Part shown: positions 1 through 10,700 of the stretch, in pieces
How the letters are laid out: the number at the start of each line of letters is the position of its first letter
Numbering within the stretch: position 1 is the first letter of the stretch
Assembly: GCA_021399445.1 (NCBI GenBank)
Contig: JAJTUQ010000004.1
Location: 4,154,001 to 4,218,000, forward strand
Direction: 5' to 3'
DNA: 64,000 nt
Source: Xylogone sp. PMI_703
Lineage: Eukaryota > Ascomycota > Leotiomycetes
Translations under genes and position numbers: made by a program
The notes under the pieces: generated by a model
What the model saw: the letters and a program-made list of their open reading frames with translations, nothing else
What the model was told of the DNA's origin: nothing
Database searches by the model: none

Positions 1-752
1 AACTGGCATGGGGATGGCTGGTGTGTTTGTTCGAGAGTAGATTGATAAAGTATGATGAGTATATGGTGTTACGTTGCATTGGTTTATGATTAGGACGATC
101 AATACGGCATGTTAGAACTTTGTATATATCTCTCGTAAACTTGCATGAATAGGTTGGTTTTCTGGTCATTCCGGCAGGCAAAAATATATTTCATTTACAG
201 ATGTGCATTCTCAGAATTAAAAGGTATATTACTGTGTCAATTCATTCTTCTAGCCTCTTCTTAGCCATCCAACATCTGACCGGCTCCTTTAACATCACTT
301 CTGAGAATCGGACATGAGATTTGTCATGGCTGGGAATATATACAGGTACCAAATGGTATTGCAAGAACTTCTCCACAATGATAATTGTTCTCATTTAGGC
401 ACCGAGAAACTTCCCCTCACCTCTAAGCTTGGTCATATTATCTTCATACAACAAATGTAGAAGATAGCTGAACATCAGCGACGCAACTGGAAAGACACTG
501 GGATACCCGAGTTCTGATCTATGAAGCTCGTTGGTAGGAGTTTCACGAAACTTGATTCGAATTGGATTGTAGGTAAATCCGAATTTGACTTAAATTTTGA
601 ACGAAATTGGCCCCCAAGTTCCAAAAAAATAGTTCGAATCCGATTCGAACAATCCGGACTGCAGGCACAAACTCCTGCAGAAGCTCCTTTCTCATTGAAG
701 ATTCTCAGCACGGCAACTCGTCGAGTAGATCGAGAGCAGCCATCCGGTGGAT
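1..752. other. Left-edge intergenic sequence
   Basis: No gene is recognised here. Short open frames exist on both strands, but none has a recognisable domain and the one at 521-910 runs antisense into the 3' end of the Rei1-like gene. A small inverted repeat, GTTCGAATCCGATTCGAAC, lies at about 633-651, just beyond that gene's stop codon. Confidence 0.5.
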
Positions 753-1748
753 CTATCCACATTGGTAGACAGGCGTTTCAGTGTTCCAATACGCATATAG
801 ATTCTTATTCCCCTTCCGATCAATCTTGCCCTGCCTTCGTCTCTCTTCTTTTTGAATCTTCGCAGCCTGCTTATATTGCGTCGCCAGGATTGAGCGCTGC
901 TGAGATGTAGGTAAGTGCATCAGGCTACTACGGTCGTTTGCGCTCATGTTTGCCAATTGGTATGTCACCATTGCCCTCTCTCTTTTCTCTCTCTTCGATA
1001 ACAGTTGTGTGTCATGTGTATCTGGGTCCAGCTCCTCGTTGCCAGAAGCCTCTTTATCGCTGGGTGCCGTCTGAGAGTATTCTAGTCGTGAAGCCGAGGT
1101 CCGAGTTCGACGGCGTAATTGGGTGGATGATGGTCCTGCTTGTGTCGATGAATGCTTTGAAATGATTTTACCCGATGGTAACCGGATCGAGTCTTCGTCA
1201 ACCAGCACTGGCTTTGGACTTAAGTTTGTTGCTATCTCGTCCTGGTCGCTCCTAATATCATTACCCTCGATATCACTCTCTGCGTTGTCTTCCGACTCAG
1301 AGAAGTCGTAAAACTGAGCAAACTCCGAGTCTTCTGATATATCGAATCGGCAGTGGCCTTTACCGGTCATATGTTGTTGTACAGCTTGAACGGTAGCTCT
1401 TTCTGTTCCGCACTGTATACATTCTCGGTATCCAGAAATAATGAGATGCAGATACTTGAAAAGAGTCTCAAGGTCGACGACTAGATGTTCTCGATCTGGA
1501 ACGAACAAGCCATGTGATTTCTGCATATGCATTACACTGTCTGTGAAACTTGGGGACAAATTTGGGCAGAACAGGCATTGTCTGGGTGTGAATGGTTGCA
1601 TGTCCACACCAGGAACGTCGATTGACATCGTGGAGGAAGTGGGTGCAGAGCTGGTTTCCGGATTTGATGATAGAAGACTCATTGGTAAAGTCGATAGCGG
1701 TACAGTTGTGGTTGAAGTCGTCGTAGTTATTGTTGTCGTTGTCACCAT
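753..1748 (-). CDS. Rei1/ZNF622-like C2H2 zinc-finger protein, N-terminally short
   Basis: A single-exon frame of 331 aa. Residues about 58-79 (C58, C61, H74, H79) and 110-132 (C110, C113, H126, H132) form the two central zinc fingers of the Rei1/ZNF622 family, including the typical segment LVVDLETLFKYLHLIISGY between them. An acidic Ser-rich middle and a basic C-terminus containing RKGNKNLYAYW follow. Rei1 proteins are cytoplasmic pre-60S maturation factors that help release Arx1. The canonical N-terminal pair of fingers is missing: residues 1-20 are almost all Thr instead, and I found no upstream exon supplying them. It may be a shortened paralogue, or the start may be mis-set. The family assignment is fairly secure; function as a full Rei1 is doubtful. 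Confidence 0.75.
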   Translation of the reverse strand: MVTTTTITTTTSTTTVPLSTLPMSLLSSNPETSSAPTSSTMSIDVPGVDMQPFTPRQCLFCPNLSPSFTDSVMHMQKSHGLFVPDREHLVVDLETLFKYLHLIISGYRECIQCGTERATVQAVQQHMTGKGHCRFDISEDSEFAQFYDFSESEDNAESDIEGNDIRSDQDEIATNLSPKPVLVDEDSIRLPSGKIISKHSSTQAGPSSTQLRRRTRTSASRLEYSQTAPSDKEASGNEELDPDTHDTQLLSKREKRERAMVTYQLANMSANDRSSLMHLPTSQQRSILATQYKQAAKIQKEERRRQGKIDRKGNKNLYAYWNTETPVYQCG

Positions 1749-2664
1749 ATCAATGAATTCGAAGTAGTTGTGATTCTAGGCCTAGCTAAAGTTCCAATCT
1801 AATTGCTATGCTCGGGCGATGGGATTATTGTATTGCTGGATTAAATGGTCATAGATTGAGTAGGATTTCTATCTGTTCTATAGGTGTTTATATAGTTGGA
1901 CAACGTCCGATTGAGCGATACAAGCTTCCACAGCCTGCTCATTCAATGATATCAAGCATATTCTCGCTATACCGTGGGTTGCCGTGTTGAGATGATTCCA
2001 CTGTCCATTATTCACTATGAATCATACTGAGTCCACGGGCATCTCATTGGTGGACGGTTGACGTTCTAGTGCATGGTGCAGTGGGGTGCCGTTACAGTAG
2101 CGTGGCTCTTCCGCCTTAACAGGCTTAGTCCAGTGATTTTGACTCAATGAAGCTCCTGGTCAACGCCATCCCCGCTTGCATTGCCCAATGATCAGGCCAC
2201 TCTGTACCCCAACGCTGGTACGTGCGCCAGTGTCCACCATATTACTTCTCCATGATGGAGATTTCGACCTCAGCCACACTCTGAGCCTCAGTCGAGAGAC
2301 AGAAGAGAGGGCTACAAGTACTGCTTGTCTTATCGAACGGAGTTACCTACTCCATCCCGTGGTTAGATGTGGAGGTGGCGCGGGGCTGGTTCTAAGAGCC
2401 AAGAGGGAATAGATTCTAGAGTGATAAAGAAGGCTTTCAAAAGTAATCATTGTATGCATGTTTAATAACAAAAGAAATATATCAAATATCTCCAAAGTCT
2501 GTTTATGAAAAACAGAGCCGAAAAAGGCCACTGAAGCTGAAATATACTTTTAAGTGCCTGTCGGATATGCAAAGTGTGCAGTGGATAGTATATTATAACT
2601 AGTGAGGAACACCTTCCCATAAGAACAAGGCAAGTACTTGTGCGCATCTCATTGCAGATGACAC

Positions 2665-2861
2665 CTTAGACATGCAACAAAACTTTGGCTAAAGCCTACT
2701 TCTGTCCAATCGTATTCCAATCTTGAACTATCTGAGACGTGCAACAAAACTTTTGGCCAAAGAAAGCTTAAGCTTACCTGTGCTGCTATGTATTCACTCA
2801 TAATCCATATTCTAAACCACCTCAGATATGCAACAAAACTTGGTCAAAGCAAACTTAAGCC
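2665..2861. repeat. Three imperfect tandem copies of an approximately 65-90 bp unit
   Basis: The core TGCAACAAAACTT recurs at about 2672, 2740 and 2829. Each copy is preceded by a variant of TCTGAGAC and followed by GGCCAAAG and then CTTAAG-like sequence. The flanks also align (ATTCCAATCTTGAACTATC against ATATTCTAAACCACC), so the unit is longer than the core. The copies are diverged, indicating an old tandem duplication. No coding potential is seen. Confidence 0.75.
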
Positions 2862-2972
2862 ACAGCTTGATTCTGAGTGGCCAAAAAGAATCTAGCGCCA
2901 ATGTAGTATATCACTAAAACAGATTTCATCTATATAACTCAAAATAAGTAAATACTCTCAACAAACACAACA

Positions 2973-3044
2973 GGCGCCGTAATGGTAACACGGTCAGGTC
3001 AAATTGTGGTTGTTGGAGGATTTCCGAGGGTTCGACACATCGCC
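2973..3044 (+). other. tRNA-like tract (possible SINE or tRNA relic)
   Basis: This 72-nt stretch begins GGCG and ends CGCC. It contains a TGGTAAC D-loop-like motif flanked by CCGT/ACGG, and a B-box-like GGTTCGAC at about 3029. The CCGT stem lies too close to the 5' end for a normal cloverleaf, and the T-stem does not pair properly. I do not call a functional tRNA; a tRNA-derived SINE or chance resemblance remains possible. Confidence 0.2.
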
Positions 3045-3744
3045 AAAGACGTAGGCTAAGCCAGGGGTGCTTGAGCTGAACTTTTTGTTTTTTTGATCAT
3101 TTATATGTCAAATTATACAAGGAGATGCTGTGTCCTTTATATTTCGCTGCAATTTAACCTCTAGCTAACAGCTTAATTGTCAAGTAGAGTAAGGTAGATC
3201 AAGACTCGGATTGTATGCACCGTCGGCATAGGACAGTATCCCTACCGCCGATCTATATGCACGAGATGTCTTAGTTATCCCGCTCCAGGCTTGACAACCT
3301 ATAAATGGGCCTGTAGCTGCAGCATGTGGCACTTCCCTCTGCCGCTCAGGGATGCCTCCAGGCGCTAAGCCAACTGTGTGTCAAGCTTGTATTTTCCTTA
3401 TTTTGACTTCTTATTTTCAATTCTGCGGTCATCCTCTCTCTGGTGGGGTGTATATGGAGATGAAATAGCTGAAGAGTAAAATTTGGTAAAGTGGCAACTC
3501 ACCTTTATTGAGATTCATTAGATATTTTTTATATTCACCGTCGTTACCGCGCTGCAGCTTTGTTGTTGTCCAAAGGTCCAGTAATCTTACAGTTGCCTGG
3601 GCTATTCTCTTTCTATTCAGGATCTAAACTCTCCGAGTTGGCTGGACAGTTATATACCTAGCATGTTTCTCTGCGCCAAAGAAAGCTCCACTTTACCCTA
3701 AAGACATACCGTCTCGATTTGGCAAAGAAAGAAGACGCATTAAA

Positions 3745-5205
3745 ATGGCTAGTAGAGGAATCGAGCTCGACTCATACGTTAAGGATGACGATGACGATGA
3801 GTTGGAGCCCTTCATATCTCGCACGGAATACGTGGAAAGAAAGTACAATGTGAATGAGTTCAGCAATCGTCCACTGAATAATACATTGCCTCCTAGACAA
3901 GGCTTCGGTTTATACCGATTCATAAGATACACGGGGCTCAATGTCTACCGGCGAATTTTCACTGCTGTGCTCATCATCAATGGCTTCATAGCATATCATG
4001 TCATTACCAAGAAACGTCGGTCGAAGTACTCACCCTTACTAGTGGATATATCTACAGTTGCGTCTTTGAATCTCATGCTTGCGGTCTTGATAAGGCAAGA
4101 TTATGTCCTTAATATTCTGTTCAAGATATGTTGGTGTGTCCCATTCTGGACGCCTCTTCGAATTCGGAGATCTCTTGCCAAAATCTATGAATTTGGCGGT
4201 CTTCATAGTGGGACTGCCGTGTGTTCCTTATTGTGGTTTATAATGCTTACTGTGGTTTTAACTTGGGAATGGATGTCAATCCGAATACGGGATCCGTTCG
4301 TCATATTTAGCAGCTACACGATCGCTGCTCTTCTGTTTGCAATGGTGGTGTCTGCTTATCCAGAAATACGCATAGTTTGGCACAATACGTTCGAAGTCTT
4401 GCATAGATTTGGGGGATGGATAATCTTAACTCTCTTCTTTCCGGAACTCTGGCTCTTCACGCGCGCACTTGGCCACCAAGCTGGTCCATTATCCCCTGGA
4501 GCAATCCTGCACAAACTTCCAGCTTTCTGGATATTATGCTTCACCACATTTCACGTCGCCTTGCCTTGGATGCGTCTTCGGCGGCTACAGACAAAGACAG
4601 AGCATTTAGGAGTAGGTGTTCATGCAATCCGCCTACATTTCAAGGAAAAAGTGCCACACTGTGTAGTATATCGCATCTCCGACTCGCCTCTCAAAGAATG
4701 GCATTCTTTTGCTTGCATCCCCAACCCGGATAAAACTGGAAGCTCAATCATTGTTTCAAACGCGGGCGACTGGACTCTTAAAATGGTCAACAACCCTAAG
4801 AAATACTATTACACACGTGGAATTCCTACAGTTGGTGTCCTGTGCATGGCTAGAATCTTTCGAAAAGTGATAATTGTAACTACAGGTAGTGGTATAGGGC
4901 CTTGTCTAGGCACCATGATGTTTATTCCCAAGACAGTTTGTCGTATTATCTGGTCGACCCCTACTCCTCGATTAACGTTCGGTGATGAGCTTGTCGACAA
5001 CGTGTTTGGCGTTGACCCTAAGGCAGTTATTGTCGATACAGAAAAGGAAGGTCGACTAGATTTGGTGGTGCTGGCGTATAATCTTTATAGGGAGACGGGT
5101 GCTGAGGCGGTGTTCTGTGTCAGCAATAGGAAGGTGACGAAACATGTCGTTTATGAATTGGAATGCAGGGGTATTCCAGCTTTTGGACCAGTGTGGGATT
5201 CCTGA
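3745..5205 (+). CDS. TmpA-like integral membrane flavoprotein/oxidoreductase
   Basis: Intronless, 486 aa. An acidic cytosolic N-terminus (DDDDDELEPF) precedes about six hydrophobic segments between residues 70 and 275. A C-terminal part resembling the FAD/NAD-binding half of ferric-reductase-type enzymes follows, with the glycine motif TTGSGIGPCLG and the ending RGIPAFGPVWDS. This organisation and ending are typical of Aspergillus TmpA, a plasma-membrane protein affecting conidiation, and of the C-terminal region of some fungal adenylate-forming NRPS-like enzymes. Substrate and electron acceptor cannot be read from sequence. The start at 3745 gives the expected charged N-terminus and follows an A-rich leader (ATTAAAATGG). 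The family call is good; the physiological role is inferred from the homologue only. Confidence 0.8.
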   Translation: MASRGIELDSYVKDDDDDELEPFISRTEYVERKYNVNEFSNRPLNNTLPPRQGFGLYRFIRYTGLNVYRRIFTAVLIINGFIAYHVITKKRRSKYSPLLVDISTVASLNLMLAVLIRQDYVLNILFKICWCVPFWTPLRIRRSLAKIYEFGGLHSGTAVCSLLWFIMLTVVLTWEWMSIRIRDPFVIFSSYTIAALLFAMVVSAYPEIRIVWHNTFEVLHRFGGWIILTLFFPELWLFTRALGHQAGPLSPGAILHKLPAFWILCFTTFHVALPWMRLRRLQTKTEHLGVGVHAIRLHFKEKVPHCVVYRISDSPLKEWHSFACIPNPDKTGSSIIVSNAGDWTLKMVNNPKKYYYTRGIPTVGVLCMARIFRKVIIVTTGSGIGPCLGTMMFIPKTVCRIIWSTPTPRLTFGDELVDNVFGVDPKAVIVDTEKEGRLDLVVLAYNLYRETGAEAVFCVSNRKVTKHVVYELECRGIPAFGPVWDS

Positions 5206-5644
5206 TCGGTGTTCTACCGAGGAGTTTGGCTACCATAAAATATGAAATAAATACCTGATCTCTTAGAATTATCGCCTTAGTGATTGGCGTCTGGGGGTTC
5301 GGTTGTTGAGAGGTTCTAAATATATTAGATAGGGTCTAGGATATAGATCATAAATAGGGCATCGGATCAGATGCTATGCTTTTTCCCTCGTTTCCTATAA
5401 ATCTCTTAGCTTTCGGGCTACCTATCCAGGGACTGTGATAGGCAGCTCGAAGAGTTCTCGTAATCGATAAGCACAGGTTCAATAAGATAGCATTCCTGTT
5501 CGCCAACTCCATAACTCCATGTCCTTATCGCTTCGCCGTTAGAAACTGCGGGATACTCCAGAATCGTCCCTTTAATGCAGGACTAGATTGGCGATAATAC
5601 AGCACTGGCAGGATCTCCAAAAGTAGTCTCCTACACTTCGCACG
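5206..5644. other. Convergent intergenic region
   Basis: This lies between the converging 3' ends of the TmpA-like and Cys-rich membrane protein genes. It is AT-rich and presumably holds both 3' UTRs. I see no gene or repeat. Confidence 0.5.
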
Positions 5645-6155
5645 TTATCTTTCATTAACAGCAATATATCCCTGCTGCGCCTCGCCCCTCAGTCCCCCAC
5701 CACCAATTGACCTTCTTTTCTCCAATACCTTTCTAACAGCGGCCCACCCAAGTAGTCCCAGCGTGCTGATAATAAATGTGAGCACCACGATCTGGTCTTT
5801 CCGACTATCTCTCTGGAAGCAAGTCGTAAACACATCTTTCTCCTCGGCATCCTTACAGATGGGGAGCCGCTGTGAGAGACAGAATGCACGGTTGCACATT
5901 GCGCAGCTGGCGGAGGGTGCGGTGCGCATGTCTAATCGTGGAGTGGTGGGCGCGCTGGAAGTCAGCGGGATTATCGTGCTGTTTGTGAAGCAAGTGCATT
6001 TGCAGAACAATGGTGGCGCTGTTTGGAACATTAGCCTTTCTGATACATAATTATTGCTGGGTGTAGTATATTGGAGTATTTGTAGAGTGCGTACAATCTG
6101 CCAATGCTGATATTATCATCGTGAGGATCGCGAATAGTAGAGTAGTCGCCCTCAT
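5645..6155 (-). CDS. Conserved fungal Cys-rich single-pass membrane protein
   Basis: A two-exon model: exon 1 at 6155-6095, a 76-bp intron at 6094-6019 (GTACGC, branch CTAAT, CAG) and exon 2 at 6018-5645, giving 144 aa. Exon 1 encodes a clear signal peptide (MRATTLLFAILTMIISALA). The lumenal part has clustered cysteines (CKCTCF, CAMCNRAFC, then two more before FQRDSRKD). A transmembrane helix (VVLTFIISTLGLLGWA) and a short basic/Gly tail follow. The arrangement resembles an uncharacterised secretory-pathway membrane protein conserved in Pezizomycotina. No enzymatic motif is visible and the function is unknown. Without the intron the frame would start at an internal ATG and lose the signal peptide, so I prefer the spliced form. 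Confidence 0.72.
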
Positions 6156-6489
6156 GACGTTAGAGGTAGGGATAGCTTCAAATAGAAGGGCTTTGCGATT
6201 TGTTCCTAGATAACCAAAACCTGCACGCGATTTATACAAAATACAATTGAGAGTTGATAGATTGCTTATAACGAAACGATTTATCGCTCAAAGCTCGGTC
6301 GCTGGTATGGTGCCTCTAGGATAAGCTCGAGGTTGAAGTCGCATTCATGTATCGTCGTCCTAAGGCTACTGCACATGCCGCAAGGCAGCGCTAAACCAAT
6401 CTGGGTATTAGTGTACATCGAAATTCAAAAAGTCGAGGGCAAACATCAGGTGAGGTCTACAAACCAAACTTCCTCCCTCACACCATACG
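6156..6489. other. Divergent intergenic region
   Basis: A short shared upstream region between the minus-strand Cys-rich membrane protein and plus-strand mL50. It must carry both promoters. No specific site is recognised. Confidence 0.45.
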
Positions 6490-7776
6490 ATGCGTCGAAT
6501 ATCGAGATTGGAAAGGTCAATCGACCTAGTACGAGCACGATCCAGCTTGAATGCTGCTTCGCCGGCCTTTTGCACGGCCTGCAGAGTTCAGACGACGTCT
6601 TTTTCAACATATCCCACCAGCCCCGCACAGAAAGTTCCATTCACTGAGAAAGTTCGACGGAGAATCTGGGGAACCGATAAGCCTCCTGGGCAAGCTGACC
6701 CATATGGCGAACCTAGCTTTGTTGAAAAGTTAAAACAACAACGGACGTCAGAACGGGAGTTTCAAGAGAGGCAGGAGGCACAGGCAGCGAGAACTGTCCC
6801 AACTGATCTCACTGGGTACGAACCAGCGACCAATTGGGATGGTTTAGAGAGAGTGGGAGGCTACGGGAATTGGTGGAAGGAGAATTGGGATCCTGAACAT
6901 ACTTTCGTTGGATTTGCAATCGAGACCGTGACGGACCCTTCCAAGGCTACTGCTCAACTGCACAGAGCTGTCATCGAGGCCTTTGCTTTACAACAAGCCG
7001 GACTATCCTTATCCGACATATCGAGGCTACATACTGAGTTTGACGCTACTTTTACTACGGAAATTGTAGCCTCACCAAATGGGCCAGCTTTACAATTCCA
7101 GTCCGGGTCCTCAGTCGAAGATGTGCTTATATTTAGCGAGCAAAAAGACTTTGATGAGACGGCCGAAAAATCCAATCCTACTCCATCAGAGGAGGATGTG
7201 GCAGCAGACAGATCTATTGCTGATCCCCTTCACCCGGAGGTAACACCACCAAAGAATGATGAACCAGTGAGGGAACGCAATCCAACTGAATCCGAGGAGG
7301 ACATTATTGCGGATCGCGAAGAGATTGATCGTACTAAAGAGACCGCGAATTCAGCAGGAGAAGTCTTATATGATCAGGTAGTTGCTAGTTGGAATCCTGC
7401 CTGGCTTCAGGTCTCATTGGAGGATCCAGAACTTAAGTTTGCAGTAAATTGCATGTCTACATACTTTTGGAGAATGACGTTCTAATTAGGTATATAGATC
7501 TTCAAGCGAACCGTGCAGTTAACTGGAATCCGGATTCCAGATCACGCCATTCAAACTTCAAAGACTGTGCAAGACTTCCTCTCGCACCTGGTCAAGCCAC
7601 CAAAGCCTCGTAAGCTAGCTGAGGTTCTCGCACAGAAGGAGGAACTCCTTACCCTACCTAACGTCAACGTATACTCACGACGCATCACCCCAATTGACCA
7701 GGAGCGTTCGCTAGGGCGATGGAAGGTTATTGAAAAGGAGCTAGAGGCTCGCGGTCTCCCTGTTACTGGAAACTAA
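6490..7776 (+). CDS. Mitochondrial large ribosomal subunit protein mL50
   Basis: Two exons, 6490-7443 and 7498-7776, separated by a 54-bp phase-0 intron (GTAAAT, branch CTAAT, ATAG), give 410 aa. The N-terminus is rich in Arg and Ser with few acids, as expected for a mitochondrial presequence. The core (GGYGNWWKENWDPEHTFVGF) and the C-terminal block (LTGIRIPDHAI, ending KELEARGLPVTGN) match fungal Ribosomal_L50 proteins. An acidic, repetitive middle (TPSEEDVAADR and TESEEDIIADRE) looks like a duplicated disordered linker. The protein would act in the mitoribosomal large subunit. The splice restores KFA-IFKRTVQL and joins the two conserved parts, which otherwise sit in separate frames. Confidence 0.85.
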
Positions 7777-10700
7777 AAGAAGTTCGAAAGAAACTAAGGA
7801 TTCTTGAATGTGTATTATTTCTTCTGATGTTAATGACCAAAATGGCGTGTGTATGTGGGAGGGATGCGCTCCCTAGGCGTCTGTGCTATGCCAGGATTGG
7901 TCTTGCGAGCCAGATGAGAATGTATATTTATTATCACCATTATATTCATGTCCTTCTACTCCGTGATGCTTAATTGATCCATAATAGGCCTCTATTGATA
8001 TTCACTACCAAGTCTCTGCACAGTTCCAACCCCCTACACATACCTCTCACCTTACAGAGATTCATATTCTACTCCATCACTACCTGGCATTTGAGGACTC
8101 AAAATACGTGGTGCTCATGGAAATTACGCGACTAGGTGATTTCAAAACAAATCACCAATCAAGTCAGAAGAGTCAGAAGCCTTGCAGCATCTAAACACTC
8201 AACACTCCCCTCCTCCCCTCTACAGATGAAAACGAAAAATCGACAACACAACTCCGTGAATGACGAAAAGGTAAAGATAAATGGCAATGACATTAGAGGG
8301 GACTTGTCAAACACTTGTCCAGTCTCCTTAAATGTCTTCTTATGGTTCGCATCTGTTGCATAGCTGGGAACTAGATGTTTATGTTTGATACTTCTATAGA
8401 CTTCTTGGGGGATGAGAGGTTTGTTTGATAATGAGATTCACTTTGGGATTCACTTTGAGGCGTTTCATTTCGCTGCATTGCAAGACGGGGGCAGGGGTGT
8501 CTATTCAATCTTGAGCGGAGGTTATTGTATTATTGAATTAAATGAATGAATGGGATAGATCTTAGTGAATAAACCTGGGAATGGCTTATATAAAGCCTGA
8601 GATACCTCTGGAAGTCTTCTTTCCTGATTTCTAACAATACAACAACACCGAAAAATTACTTCCTCAGCAGAGCAAGGTCTATATTTGAAGGCTTGCAAGC
8701 ACTGTTTATCACAACTGCGAGCCAAGCGCATCAAGGGCGTGCCGCTTGCTTGTTCAGCTAGAAAACGAGGGATTCGAGTTGGGCAATGTCATATATATGT
8801 ACCTGTATCCAGTCATGATACAAGTGGGTACATCACCAAGAAGCTCTCTGCAGCAGGCGAGGGCAATAAATGGAGAGTACATCGACCATGAATTTATTTC
8901 GACTACTAGAAGACTGGAAAGAGGACACCTACTGCCGGTGCGAATGAGGTTTTTAAAGAACGTATTGAAGGCATGAGCGTCTGTTATAAGTCACTACAAT
9001 TTAGATTATGCGGGTACAGTACATCCAGAGACACAGTTTGGCGCATGGGAGGCACCCAAGACAACCATCCACCCTGAGCTACAGAGACTCCTCTCTCTCT
9101 GGAACAAGGACGCCGGGTTGCGAATAAAACAATTTCTCTCTCATTTGAGAGGTTATCAGAGCGCAAACTACGGCCAGAGAAAGATGTCTTTTTGATCTAC
9201 TTTAGGTACGAACAACATATACTAGTAAGTCCAAATAGCTTTGGTTACTAATTGATAAAATAGGGATGTAGAAGATGATGCTATGATGGCAATATATTCA
9301 ATGAAGATATGAGATAAGAAGATCTTATCTCGAAGATATCTTTGTCGAGACACACAAAAGTCATATCCCAGATCTTATGCCAAATGCAAGGTACTCCAAG
9401 CAAAAAGACTTGACCATGTTGGACCGAAAGACGAAAGTCTACATGAGAGATGTGACAAACTACAAAGCAAAGACAAAAAAGGAAGTGGAGCTTGGCCTAT
9501 CATTTTGTGCTGTGTTAAACATACGGATGTGGGAAAATATCTGTAGCCAACACAAGAAACTAGTAGTTATCCCGCTGACGTATCTGCTAGCTGGTAATCC
9601 GTTATTCAGGCTGGGTATATCAAATACCTGTGTCAACTCCAAAAAGGCATAGAATGGTGGACATGGAGTGGTGGATCAGGCATTTGGGAAAAGAACAAGC
9701 TCAATAAATGAAGAACCAAAATCAGACGGTCTTACGGAATCGCATCTATTGGATGAAGACTATTCATAGATATGGTCAAGGTAGCCACGGGAGATGCCGG
9801 CATGAGGCCAGGTTCATATCATATCCGTCCACGTTATACAAAAAACATAGGATATTTGCCATTGAGAAGTGGATTCCACGCTAGAGATTGAAAACACCCT
9901 ACTAACCACTAACTACCACCCATACAACTGGGCTTATTGCAATATGCCACTCATTCACTTAGAGCTACTATGCAAAGAAAAGGGATCTTTCAGAGCTTCT
10001 TTACGTAGCAGCTCGCTACGGACGAGGTAAACGGAAACGTTAAGGTGCGAATAGTAAGAGGCAACTGATGGCCATTCTGATTATTCCCCCTAGGCCAGGC
10101 TTCAGCACAAAATGACCGCAAACGTATTCCGCTCGAATGTATTCAGCTATGATTCATAGCCATTGGCAAAGTGTGACCCAAAGAGACGATATTCCCACGT
10201 CTAATATAATAGGTCTTCAACCTGGGGCCGCACGCTTGTAATCGGAGCAAGTTTTCTGGCAAGTGACAAGACAGCTATAGAGAGTTTTGACGATGGTCAG
10301 ACTGCACATAAGTCTCACTGCAAGACAGGGATGACACATAGGGAGGCTGAATGGTCTCACCACAAGAAGTACTTTCAAGCACACTTCGGAGCTCCTTCGT
10401 TTGTAGCAAAGACGGGTGGGTATCTAAAATATCACCGATGAAGGTGATGTTGCTGCGATTGTAGAAGTCAAAGCAGCTAAGACGGACGAGAACGTCAAGT
10501 TCAGGATGCAAGAGACTGCGGAGATGATTGCGTGGATAATGAAGGACCTCAACCCAATGTAGAAGTAGCCGGGGCGGTAAGTTAGATCCAGCACCAACAG
10601 ATTATCTAGTGCAATAATCTCTAACTAAGGTTCACAGTTGGGTCCTAATATCTCAGAACCGTCATCAAATATGTATGACATTTGCTGAATTCGATGACAC

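Larger units (their letters stand above)
1749..3744. other. Intergenic region with imperfect tandem repeat and tRNA-like tract
   Basis: No protein gene is recognised in these 2 kb between the Rei1-like gene and the TmpA-like gene. The region holds the three-copy imperfect repeat (2665-2861) and a tRNA-like tract (2973-3044), listed separately. The last few hundred bases presumably contain the promoter of the TmpA-like gene. Confidence 0.5.
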
